From: Oscheius onirici
Taxonomy: Eukaryota; Nematoda; Chromadorea; Rhabditida; Rhabditidae
Direction: 5' to 3'
NCBI GenBank assembly: GCA_932521025.1
Contig: OW051472.1
Coordinates: forward strand, 8,928,001 to 8,992,000
Length of the DNA stretch: 64,000 nucleotides
Shown piece after piece: positions 43,528 to 53,497 of the stretch; within the stretch, counting starts at the first letter, position 1; each line of letters starts with the position of its first letter. Under the pieces are notes generated by a model. The model worked only from the letters and a program-made list of their open reading frames with translations. It was not told where the DNA came from and searched no databases. Made by a program: the position numbers and the translations under genes.

Positions 43528-44795
43528 TCAGTTATCATGTTTGTTGAGATATTCGAGGACTTCTTCGACGTCTTCTTTTGAGCCCAGAATGATAGGGGCA
43601 CGCTGATGTATCTAAACGTTAGACAGTTTTGTCGATATTCTTCCAAAACTACCTTGGTGGGTACAATGTCGAGAATGCGCTCCTTGCCCGTGGTTGCCAC
43701 TCCTCCGGCCTGCTCCAAAATATAGGCCATAGGGTTACACTCGTAAAGAAGACGAAGCTAAACAACAAAAATACGATAAATTCGAAAAATTCTGACCTTT
43801 CCGTTGGGAGCTGAAGCTGTCGGAGGATACAAGAAGATTCCGCCGTTCAGAAGTGTTCGGTGTACATCTGCTACCATGGAGCCAACGTAACGTTGTCCCA
43901 TCGACTAAAAACAGTTTTTGTTACACAAAATAGAAAAGCTGAGTGACCTTCTTTCCCGGCTCGGGGTCCTTTCTCGTACGAATATACTCGGTCAGGCCTT
44001 TGCTCCACGTCTTGGCGTATCCCTCGTTAATAGAGTAGATGGAGCCTTTCGACTTGCATTGCATGTTTGGATGAGTCAGGACAAACTCTCCAATTGACTT
44101 AAAACCAAGTTATTACAATAAAAAGAACCGCTTACGGGGTCAAGTGTGAATCCGTTGACTCCTTCTCCGAATGACAAGACGACCATGCAGGCGGATCCGT
44201 AAAGAGCATATCCGGCGGCAACCATTTCTTTTCCGGGGCGAAGAACATCATCTACAGTCGGAGCTCCTTCCGATTTCTAAATTTGGACCTTATTCCAGCC
44301 GTAAATCAATCTCCTACCTTTTTGTAAATTCCAAAGATGGTTCCGATGGATACGAGGCAGTCAATATTGGAGGACCCGTCCAGTGGATCGAATGTAACAA
44401 TGTAGTTTCCTCGCTTCTTCTCCTCAACTTCAATCAGTTCGTCGTTCTCTTCGGAGACGAGAAGACACGTCGTATAGCTTGACTTCAGCATGTCTATAAA
44501 ACTGTTATGTTTTGAACATATTCGAAAACTTACTGATCATCAGCTCATTTGATAGGACATCAAGCTTTTTGACCTCTTCTCCTTGGACATTTGTCGCTCC
44601 AGCAATTCCGTACAATTTGGCCAAGCCGGCCTTTTGGGTAGCAGAGGCGATGGCTTTGATAGCGACGAGCATCGACGTGAGGAGATTCGTCAAATCTCCT
44701 GAAGCTTCCGGATGCTTCTTTTGTTCTTGAAGGACAAATCGCTGTAGCGTCATGGAATCCGTCTCGATTCCATATTGCTGGGTCTCCGTGGACAT
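43528..44795 (-). CDS. fbp-1: Fructose-1,6-bisphosphatase
   Basis: Gluconeogenic enzyme hydrolysing fructose 1,6-bisphosphate. Starts [20 protein letters not shown] and shows [20 protein letters not shown] and [18 protein letters not shown] (AMP-site region). The lithium-sensitive phosphatase motif [20 protein letters not shown] carries the metal-binding Asp/Gly-Ser residues. The C-terminal blocks are [32 protein letters not shown] and the end YLNKHDN. Several exons separated by introns of about 40-50 bp. Length near the usual 330 residues. Convergent with RPB6. Confidence 0.95.
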
Positions 44796-45716
44796 TTTCC
44801 CTGTAATATTCGACTGTGATTATGAAGAAGGCGACTGAAAAGGAGGCTATCAATGATAAGAAACTGGAAATTGTACGTAAAAATATTGGTGGAGAACAAT
44901 GTTTGTTTTTTTCTGCAAAACAACTATCGATACGTAGCAAATAGGCAAGCTGATAGAGACTCGAGAAAGAAGGCTGCTACGTGATCTGGGCAGCAGTGAA
45001 ATGGCCTGTTGGTCTCCTCGCGTGGTCGCGCCGCAAACAGGGGGTGTTCTATGATCTCCGTGTGTCTGCCAAAGGTTATCAGAAACACAGGGAAACAACA
45101 TAGAAAATCGAAGCCAACGCGTTTTTTTACAACGCTTTTATATGCATTGCGAGGTAGTATAGTTTGTGCGGAAGATGTACGGTATCAAGAAACAGGAAAA
45201 TGTGAAATGCGAAAAAAAGCAATTACAGAGACATTGCTATTTTGCAAAAGCTGAATGGTCCCGCCTAGACATGTGCGCTTGGACCGGCTGGGGAAAAAAT
45301 GCCTACAGTGCGGCGGGCAAAAGAAATTTAGCACGATTTTTTTCTGGGTTTTTTGTGTTTCCCCAGTCATTGTGAACAAATACCGACTAGCAGTGAAAAA
45401 AGTTAAGCGAAAAAAGACAAATTCGCAAAGAAAATTTAAGTTTCGTACGAAAAACACGAATTTGGAGGTGCTGCTGCGGCAGCTGCTGGCAAATCCCAAA
45501 ATCCCTTCAGGTTTTTCGGATTTTTGGTATCTCCGTTCCTATTTTGTGCATAATTTAGTCACTTCCATTGTTTTTCCACAAATGACATTTCCTCTCGGCT
45601 TGCTAATTTCTACCTGCAACCTCGATTTTCTTTTTTTTTCCCTCCTAAATGTCGCATAACTCTTTCCGAAATATCGCATTATATGAGTACTTCCAGAGTC
45701 TCTAAATCAGCAGCAA
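44796..45716. other. Divergent intergenic region, 0.9 kb
   Basis: Between the divergent FBPase and membrane-protein genes. Long open frames, for example + 45255-45659, lack recognisable content. TTCCAG at about 45,694 is a possible trans-splice acceptor for the right-hand gene. Confidence 0.4.
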
Positions 45717-47102
45717 ATGGTGGACCTGTTAGATAATTCCGACATCATTTCTCCATCTAGGAGTAATGCAGGTAATATCCAATTTTTATCTGGCAGCACA
45801 TTCGGTTTTAGAGAGTCTCAGAAGGTCCTACATGACATCAACTCCAATCAAAATTGAGCCGGCGCCATCTTCTGACGACGACATTATTATTGTAAGTTCT
45901 TTTTGTTTGTTGAACCCAGTTTTTGCAGCTGAACGTGATTGCTGGCTCGGGTAATCCTCGTCAAATCAAGAAAGAAGCGCTCACTTTTGACGGAACTCCT
46001 AGACAAGAAAACTTCTGGAAGTTGCGGAAGGAGATTAAATACAGCTACAAACGAATGGTCAGTTAGTTATTTGATTCCGCACCATGCAAATGGGATCGTG
46101 CTCCTCCTACGCTAAGATTAACAAAGGATCGTTACTTTGCCGCTTTATTGATAGATGTTCATTGATTGCGTGGTCTTTCTTGAATCTCACCCATCGTATG
46201 TGTTGAGAGCTCACCTTGTCTCCAGCACTGCGAACAGCGCACCGGACAATACTTCAAAAGGACCCATCGACTTCCTTCCTTGCTATCTTTTCTAAAATCC
46301 CACACGGTTATTTATGCACCTGTCACGTGTTACAATTAGGGCAGTACATATCGCCAGTTGTCCTCATCCTGAGGGCAGTCGGTCCTTTCTATCCCAAATG
46401 ACCCCTAGCCACCCTGCCTCAGCCAGATGAGCGTCGGTATTGATTGTTTCTTCTGAGAATTTCTCGCATGACTATCTTGTTCCCACGAGCCCGTCGATCC
46501 TGTTATATCCCTCAATGACCATGACCCGATCCTTTTTGTGAGAGCCCGTTTTACGCTGTCTTAGCCGCAACGTTTGTTCTGCCATCCGTTTTATTGCTTG
46601 ATATCATGCGTTTCAATCGACTAGTTCTCTTCACCAGCGTCTTCCAATGTACACGCGCACTGAAACCTCTTTTGAGTACCGCTTTGATTTCAAGAATAGA
46701 GTCAGATCAACTTATGAGAAAACCGAGGTGTCCACTGCTCCCTGTTAATCTAAATAATTTTCAGACATATCGTGTAGATAAGATGATCGACGAAGGCTTC
46801 AAAAAAGACTTGCCAGCCTCGCCCAAAGAGAATAGACTCCGTTCGAGAAGCACCAGTCGTTCCAAAAGAAGCCGAGATTGGATTCAAGACCATCCTTACA
46901 TCGACAAGGCGGCTCCAGTAATCATTTTCGTAGGTCAACTTACCTTTCCGCTTTTAAACGCACTGTTCTAGCTCGTTTTTGCCGCAATGATATTCTTATT
47001 CGTCAGCCAGCTCGTCGCACAGAAGATTCCTCAGAAATTCACAGCCATGGCTTTCAACTACGGACATCAAGCCTACCATAGGCTGCACTCCTTCCTAAAG
47101 TA
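45717..47102 (+). CDS. Unknown tail-region single-pass membrane protein
   Basis: Five exons join in frame: MVDLLDNSDIISPSRSNA, SLRRSYMTSTPIKIEPAPSS, LNVIAGSGNPRQIKKEAL to IKYSYKRM, TYRVDKMIDEGF to PVIIF, and LVFAAMIFLFVSQLVAQKI to LHSFLK. About 185 residues. A Ser/Arg-rich basic patch (RSRSTSRSKRSRDW) lies just before one membrane span, with a 30-residue tail. There is no signal peptide, so the N-terminus should face the cytosol or nucleoplasm, as in inner-nuclear-membrane or tail-anchored proteins. No known domain was recognised. The fourth exon follows an intron of about 700 bp. Confidence 0.65.
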
Positions 47103-47268
47103 ACCTAATTCAACTCTGTAAATTATTTTTCAATTATTATCTTGTGATTATTGTTATTTTCTTTCAATAATAAAACTTCAAGCAATAATGTTAACAAGGT
47201 TGGCAACGCCCTTCCAGGGCTAAAGTAGAAGTTCATGACTTCGCTCTGTCACGGAGCCCTATTAGTGG
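47103..47268. other. 3' flank and target site of the hAT-type element
   Basis: AATAAAAC at about 47,168 is the poly(A) signal of the membrane-protein gene. ATTAGTGG at 47261-47268 is the left target duplication. Confidence 0.6.
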
Positions 47269-47559
47269 TATACTTGGGCCACTCGAGCCGAGCCGGTTTT
47301 TGAACCTCGAGCCAAAAAATGTCAAATTTTCGTCTATTTTTTGGCAAAACAGGACAAAATGTCAAGTGTATTGTTATAAATTACTGGGTAGGGCGTATCT
47401 ACTATAACTTTGTTCCGCTGGAGCTATAACGCAACTTCTATTAAAAATGGGAATCCCTTTTTAGAATTTCGTAAATTTTCCGTTTTTCTTTAGGCTCGAG
47501 CCAGCTCGGCTCGCCCTACCCCGTCGAGCCGGCTCGAAATCGGCTCGTACCCAAGTATA
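47269..47559. mobile_element. hAT-type MITE with perfect 8-bp target duplication
   Basis: A 291-bp element. The ends are TATACTTGGG and its complement, extended as near-complementary GAGCC-rich arms (CTCGAGCCGAGCCGG on the left; GAGCCGGCTCG on the right). ATTAGTGG occurs immediately outside both ends (47261-47268 and 47560-47567), an exact 8-bp duplication as made by hAT transposases. No coding capacity. Confidence 0.9.
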
Positions 47560-47567
47560 ATTAGTGG

Positions 47568-48040
47568 TTTCCCTTTCAATCCTCCTTTGCTACTCTCCTC
47601 CAGTCACTCGCCTTGGCCCTCCAAAGAAACTACCCAAATTATATTGGAACCCGCTCTCTCCCAAGCCTAATTTCAAAATGTAGGACCTGAACGGATCGCC
47701 CGGCCCGTTCCTAGCTTTAGTGAGTCCTACTGTCCCTTTGTCACTCTGCTCCAGTCACCCCCTGTCCCTCCAAAGAAACTACCAAAGTCGTTGGAACCCT
47801 TAGCGCACTTGCTTGTCCTGTCGCGACTTGCTAAAAACTAATTTGTGCACACAAAGCTCCCCTCCCTATCCTCAATTAGAGCTTCAGACAGACAGACAGA
47901 CACACACAGACTTGGGAGCAATTTAGAATAGATATGATCAATTCATTTTGGGGCGGAAGAGAGCCGTATGTGTGTAATTCCGTCGCGGCCAATTGTAGTC
48001 TCCGTTCGGGCCAGTCTTGACTCACCTATGGTCATTCCTC
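47568..48040. other. Intergenic with a short microsatellite
   Basis: GACAGACAGACAGACACACA occurs at about 47,888. Otherwise no feature before the small secreted-protein gene. Confidence 0.5.
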
Positions 48041-48685
48041 ATGCTGTTCTTCGCGCTCCTCGTCAGTTCAACTATGGTTCTAGCCCAATATGTATAGTCT
48101 TTCTCTCTTCCAAACCTCAAATAATCTAGGCAATTGCTCCTTATCCAATAGTCCATTCGGGGTATGGTCTGTCACAAGGAATCTATGCACAGGGAAAGCC
48201 GCCTGCATATGCGCCGGCATTCGTGAGTTCGCCGGACCCCGAATGCGATTTTGATGGCAAGTTTTGCACTATTTTGAAGGCATTTTCTTCGACTCCAAAA
48301 AGTGGAAATGTAATGGAAACGGAACACTCAAAGCTACGAGTTAAAAGTTCTAAAAAATGGTAACCATGTGGTCCGAGGTCAATTCCCTTTAGGATAAGCG
48401 CTCAAAGCACTGCAACCAGCCCATTAATTCAATCCAGAAGCTACAGTAGTTTAAAAAAAACTAAAAAGGACACGACCACGCATGATATGTGGTCATAGAG
48501 CGTGAAGTGAAAATATGCAGATCATCCGATAGCTTTCAGTCTGTTTCCACGCCAGATGCTGCAAGATGCTTTTCGGCATCCCGACAGCCTTGGTCATCAT
48601 CCTCGTTTCTCTGATCATCATCGGTTTCTGTGTCTTCCTCGTCTGTAAAATTGTCCAACTACTCAGTCAAATGAGACAGAAATAA
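48041..48685 (+). CDS. Small signal-peptide plus single-TM protein (unknown)
   Basis: Three exons: 48041-48091, 48130-48256, 48540-48685; 107 residues. Signal peptide MLFFALLVSSTMVLA, then a Pro/Tyr/Gly-rich ectodomain (YAIAPYPIVHSGYGLSQG, KPPAYAPAFVSSPDPECD). A Cys cluster (CFHARCCK) directly precedes a membrane span (LVIILVSLIIIGFCVFLV) and a short cytosolic end (CKIVQLLSQMRQK). The second intron starts with GC (GATG|GCAAGT), the accepted GC-AG form, and removing it is required for the frame. The layout resembles small Cys/TM adaptor proteins; no family is assigned. Its stop lies 7 bp from the stop of the convergent channel gene. Confidence 0.65.
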
Positions 48686-48691
48686 AAGTCT

Positions 48692-50673
48692 TTATTGCGG
48701 TGTTGGATCTATCACACCCTCCTTGTCCATACTCCAGCAAAGAATGAATAAATAAACTGTTGGTGTTGTGACAATTATGAGAAACGTAATCATTAGAAGG
48801 TAGTCCATCCTTCGAGAGATCTGACAAAAAAATTAAGAGTTCTTTTTAGACTGACTTACCTCTCCCCATTGCTCCGATATGACCTGCCTGAAAAGAAATC
48901 CCGAGCCGAGCTCATTTTTGTCTATTTGTTCGATTGGCTTCTCCCTCAAGAACAGAAGCCGCGACATCCATTTCGGAGGCACTCGGTCATAATGGAATCC
49001 TCTGATGTGGACCCTCATAACTGTCGAGGTCAGGATTGTAGAGACAGTCACACAGACCATGTTATAGTGAAAGTAGACCACTGAAAAAGTTGTTTTTTTG
49101 GCTCGAAGACGACATTTTCAAGCTTTCTGTTCTTCTACAATGTTGTAGAGGAGTTAAAGAGCTACAACTTTTCAGAACGTTGGAAATCAAAAAAAAAATG
49201 TTCACATTGCAGACGAAAAATGCTTTAAAATTGGCATAGCATCTTTTAGTGTTTTGCTGACGTAGAAATACGACTGGTATCAGGAATACCGCAAAAAAAG
49301 TAAAAGGCGACAAAAGAAAGAAAATGAATTAAAAACATACCAAGCAATGGTACTTCTTCTGAACTGTGAGGGACCTTTTCAGTCACGACCAAAGACAGGA
49401 CTGCCATACTGAGAATCGAAGTGACACCGAGTGTGAATCTCTCCTATAATACCATTCTATGCTCAAAGCGAATAAAAAGAACCTGTCGTTCGTGTTTCGT
49501 CGAGAAGCGAGCAAAAAGACCCGAAATTGAGAGCATGCAGATGATGTAGGTTGGGAGGACGAGCGAAAAGAGATAATAGAAGGCTTTTCGTCGGACCTCG
49601 ACGACGAAGCGGGCAGAACTGACTGTTGTAGTCTCATGAGAGAAATGATCCATGGCCAAGCCGACATTCTAAAAAGCGAGACTCTTTTCCCGAAGTGTGT
49701 CTATTACAGCCGGCTAACGACCCCGTTAATCGGAAGATGAACGGCCCCCTCCCGATCCTCACCAACAACTCCCACTCCTCGTTCGGCGAGTAATGTTCCA
49801 GCTCGTGTTTATGAGAGGGTCTTAGGACCAATTTGTCTTCTGGATACTCCCATGAGGCCACTTTCAGTTCACATCTTTGACTGTCGAACGGGAAGCGGCC
49901 GACACCTAGGATCGGAGAGATCAATTGATCAGAGTGTGCTTAACTGACTGATGTGGCACATCACTGCATAGATAGCCGGGAAAGAATAGATCACTTTGCC
50001 GGTATGGAAGACTTTTATCGGAGAACGGACAGCCTTCAACAGCTCGTCGTGCTCGAGCCTGAAAGTCGAACAGTACTTTTAAAATTTCGAGTTGAAGATG
50101 GCATTTTTGGACTTTCTGATGTTCTGCAAAGTTATAGAACAGATCACGGGCTATAACTTTGCAGAACATCGGAAAGCTTGAAAATGTGGTCTTTGACTCT
50201 AAAACGACGTGTACGCAATTGCGTACTTTTCGTAGAGGCGCATGGGAAGACATCAAAGTTGCTGAAGACTCACATATTGAAAACGATAATGTCCGGAACC
50301 CAGAGTGACACTTCAGGAAGCCAAGTCACATTCAGGCCAGAAAATGAAGCTGGATCCCAGGCCAGCGTCGGATCAGTCCATTCTTCGACAATATAAACTA
50401 GCACTTTCATATGCTGTTTGAGCTCGTCTATTTGAATAATGTTCACTAGTTCCATGTCATATTTCACGTGAACAATTCCGTCGGGAGGAGCGTTTCTGAA
50501 ACTCTCTACTAGCCTTTATAAACGGCTTGAAATACTTGTCATGTTGATCGAGCAGATGACGAGTCAGCCGACTTGAAGGGCCTGAAAGACAGAGATATGG
50601 GTCAGAAGAAAAACTAACCTTGATAGGAAAATATTTGACCGATGGATACGAGAAGAAGAAGAACGGCTTTCAT
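48692..50673 (-). CDS. Cys-loop ligand-gated ion channel subunit (nicotinic receptor family, cation type)
   Basis: Pentameric channel subunit. Signal peptide MKAVLLLLVSIGQIFS, then RLTRHLLDQHDKNAPPDG (41-bp intron inside), VNIIQIDELKQH, LPEVSLWVPDIIVFN and the disulphide loop CHISVGRFPFDSQRC (13 residues between Cys). M1 is FYYLFSLVLPTYIICMLSIS. M2 is ERFTLGVTSILSMAVLSLVV with Glu at the -1' position, which fits cation rather than chloride selectivity. M3 is FHYNMVCVTVSTILTSTVMR, and M4 is YLLMITFLIIVTTPTVYLFI in the last exon. The vicinal Cys pair of alpha subunits is absent from loop C, so it is a non-alpha or orphan subunit. Two introns carry hairpin repeats. Confidence 0.9.
49085..49210. 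repeat. Hairpin repeat in channel intron (partial copy)
   Basis: Contains CGACATTTTCAAGCTTTCTG and an inverted pair built on CTACAA/TTGTAG with GAGCTACAACTTTTCAGAAC. It resembles the core of the elements at 50070 and 21405 without their outer ends. Confidence 0.6.
50070..50240. repeat. Hairpin repeat filling a channel intron
   Basis: Inner arms GATGTTCTGCAAAGTTATAG and GCTATAACTTTGCAGAACATC are near-perfect complements. TACGCAATTGCGTA lies at the right end. Same family as the core of the element at 21405. Confidence 0.75.
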
Positions 50674-51494
50674 TGTGGAGGCCTGCAAAGAATCAAATGG
50701 GTTTTAGGATTGCGTCGAGGAGGAAATTCGGTTTAGGGCTCATTGACTGGAGGCTCGCTTGTTTTGAAAATAAGAACAGAAGAAGACGTGGATGGATTGG
50801 AGAGCCGAGAATGACTGACAGCCCCCGGAACTTTCGGGCTTTTCGAAGGTCAAAAAGAAGAAAGGTGTGAGCGGAGGACTGGAGACAAAGCACTAAAGCA
50901 CTCAGCCGAGATTAATGTGGCTCTCATTCCCTCGGGGACTCTGCCCTCCCTCTCGACACATCTGGTCCCATGAGTCGTCTTCCAATGGTAATTTCTGTTG
51001 ATAATTTTAACCAGTCTTTTATCTTTAACCAGCCGACTTCGTCGTCTGACGACGTCGTACCACATTTCATATCTTTACAACAATAATAGAACTTTCCAAG
51101 TTTAAAACTTAAGTGTTGCCTAAATTATCGACAGGACACAACTTCTTTTCTGCGGCTTCAGAGTGCCAAACTATAGGGGGACTTAAAAACAGTAAGAAGG
51201 GGAATATTTCGAAAAACGGACGAAAATTTAGATTAAATAGTTGCCCTCAGATTCGCATTTTGACCATGCAAAGGGCTTGAAAAGTTTGAAATACATCTCG
51301 GGCTATCTTAGCGTTTTAATAAAAGAGGATCTTTAATCGCACATATCAAGTCTATATCGACTAGAGCGTCTTGGAGAGTAAACCATTCCGACCTCGAGTG
51401 TCTCCACCATGTGTTGCCTGCTAACGTCTTGACCTCGCCCGACCGTCTGAATTTTTATCCTCCTGCCCTTCTTTTTCCTTCCCTTGGATACCAT
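50674..51494. other. Intergenic; dispersed repeat at 51238-51335
   Basis: Upstream of the channel gene. 51238-51335 resembles the first 90 bases of the window. No exon recognised. Confidence 0.4.
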
Positions 51495-51850
51495 TCAGTT
51501 ATCTTCTTGGACCATCTGGTAGTATTCATACCCGCAATGCGTCCCGCACAATACAATTTTTTCGAGACAGCCAATTCTTTCCAGTCTTTCAGTTTGGACG
51601 TCGAAGTCGAATGTTGTTCTATCGGTCCAAAGTGAGATGCCCATCGTCTTTCCATCCTGTGTTGAGCCACTGACAAAGAGTTGTAGTCTCTTTCGCGTCT
51701 CAGCTTTAAATAGCTCCAAGTTGGTGTGATGCATGACTTGAATCTGTCTCTTGACCAATGGGATTGTCCTTCAACCAGTCTACTCTTTTTGGAAATGTGA
51801 TATGCTTAGCAAGTTCTTGACTTTATTCTGGAATAAGTTTGAACTCAAAA
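51495..51850 (-). pseudogene. Unassigned coding relic
   Basis: On the minus strand, HITFPKRVDWLKDNPIGQ is followed one frame over by QIQVMHHTNLELFKAE, MGISLWTDRTTFDFDVQTER and EKIVLCGTHCGYEYYQ, ending at 51495. Composition and length look coding, but the frames are offset at the join (about 51,760) and no start, intron or family was recognised. It could be the end of a decayed gene. Confidence 0.35.
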
Positions 51851-52006
51851 CATCCTAAGGCCTGTTCTAGAATACTTTAATAACAAATTATACCAGACCT
51901 GGGCCCTTTATTGATCTCAGGAAAAAGTTATTCACTGAGTGACAGGCCACTTATCAGTACCATCTCTATAACAGCCCTTGCAGTTCCTTCCTCTCTTCTC
52001 ACAGCC

Positions 52007-53400
52007 ATGCGTCTCCTCTTCTTTTCCATTTTGATTCCTTCAATCTGTTGTCTGACTACTGGAGACAAGACCGAATGGTCTGATCATCCCTACTTGGTCA
52101 AGGTGGCTGCCACCGTCGATGAGGACAAGCACTACGGCTGTACAGGAACTTATTTGACTTCGGGACTGGTTCTTACTTCGGCCAAGTGTTTTGAGGACAT
52201 TACTGACAAGTTTGTTAGCTCTTCTTCTGTCTAGAGAACAGATCAGATCGCCTGAAGCTATCGTGATGTCGATTCGTGGTAATGGGACGACCAACTGGAA
52301 AAGATCCACGCTGCTTGTCAAGAAAACTGACGAATATGCTCTACTTACTATAAGACCCCGGAAAAACGAAAATGTGAGTTCTCTCAATAGATTCGAAATA
52401 TGAAGAATTCAGGCCTGTCCCAATCACTTTGATGATATGACTCCCCGCGTCAGTCGACTTCCTCTCTCCGACGGTCTCAAAACGTCGCTGTGGAATCCCC
52501 CGGATGTCGATGCTCTCATCGACAAGAAATGTCGCATGATCGGCTTTCAAACTGTCGCAGGTTGCTTTTTTTCATCGACATCTGTAATATTGAGTTCCAG
52601 CTGATGAGTATGGAACTTCTAACAATGTTCTTCAATTGGCGGTCGAGCTGGAAAAGGAGTACGATCTAGTTGTTGCCACGGTTCAGCCCGGAAAAGGACC
52701 CTGTTACGTTCGTTTTAATAGATCTGGAAGCCAGGGAACACTTTATTTTTTGGAAGAGTCAAATTTATAGACGAACATGACAACCCTTCAGGGTAGTAGA
52801 CGCATGTCCAAAACGTGTGCCTCGTTATGGTCTGTTCAAAAAAAAAAGAAGAGGAATTACCGTAAGATTTCAGCACTTCCCTTCGAGACCCACTTACCAC
52901 GCAAAAAATAGATACTCAGCCAACAAACTCCATCTTTAGCTGCGTATCTTTCAAATTTGTTGGCTGAGTATTCAACTTTTGCGTACTAAATGGGTCTCGA
53001 AGGAAAGAGCTAAAATCTTACGGTAATCCCTCTTCTTTTTGAACAGACCATAACAAAAAAATTGTCCCGATTCCCGGCTCAGTTTTCCCTTAAAAATGAT
53101 AATAGGAAGATTACGGAACGCCTTTGGAATGTCTCATCGACGACGAATGGACACTAGTCGGACTTGCCCAGACTCTTACTCGCGAAACCATCGACGAAGA
53201 GGCTGAGAAGCCTGACAATGAGTGCGATTTGATCACTGTAAGTAGTCTCTCCTTTTATCACGAAAGAAACACAGGGAGTTCGTTTCTCGACTCTGAACTC
53301 GGCCAGTCTCCATCGTCTGCTAAAGTCCCACATGGCTGACCTCTTCAAGACGCAGAGAGAGTGCTTCTCGAAAGAGGACTCGGAAGAAAAGGAGGAATAG
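52007..53400 (+). CDS. Secreted trypsin-fold protein lacking the catalytic triad
   Basis: Signal peptide MRLLFFSILIPSICCL, then a chymotrypsin-type (S1) fold: DHPYLVKVAATVDED, GCTGTYLTSGLVLTSAKC, EYALLTIRP and TPLECLIDDEWTLVGLAQTL, ending SEEKEE at 53400. In active relatives these read TAAHC, DIALL and GDSGGPL. Here the positions are SAKC (His lost), EYALL (Asp lost) and EDYGTPL (Ser lost). It cannot be a conventional protease; serine-protease homologues act as binding or scaffold proteins. Exon edges between 52,660 and 53,105 are uncertain, and a foldback element fills part of that stretch. Confidence 0.75.
52826..53052. mobile_element. Foldback MITE with related ends, third stem type
   Basis: The ends are TATGGTCTGTTCAAAAAAAA and its complement, with a TA at each border. 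Stem words ACCGTAAGATTT and GAGACCCA appear on both arms; a second inverted pair carries TTGGCTGAGTAT. Lies in an intron of the protease homologue. Confidence 0.85.
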
Positions 53401-53497
53401 TTTATAAAACTCTCTTTCAAATATCACAATTAAAGGCTGTTGTACCCGTTAGAATCAGGAAAAGGACTAGATAATTCCCGTGTTTGTCCCGTCAAAA

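Noticed and set aside
45255-45659. 134-codon + strand frame between FBPase and the membrane protein
   Set aside because: Low-complexity, AT-rich, with no splice or family support.
46594-46971. Open frame with a possible signal peptide in the large intron of the membrane-protein gene
   Set aside because: Its 3' part is the true exon in the same frame after an acceptor; the 5' part reads through intron sequence.
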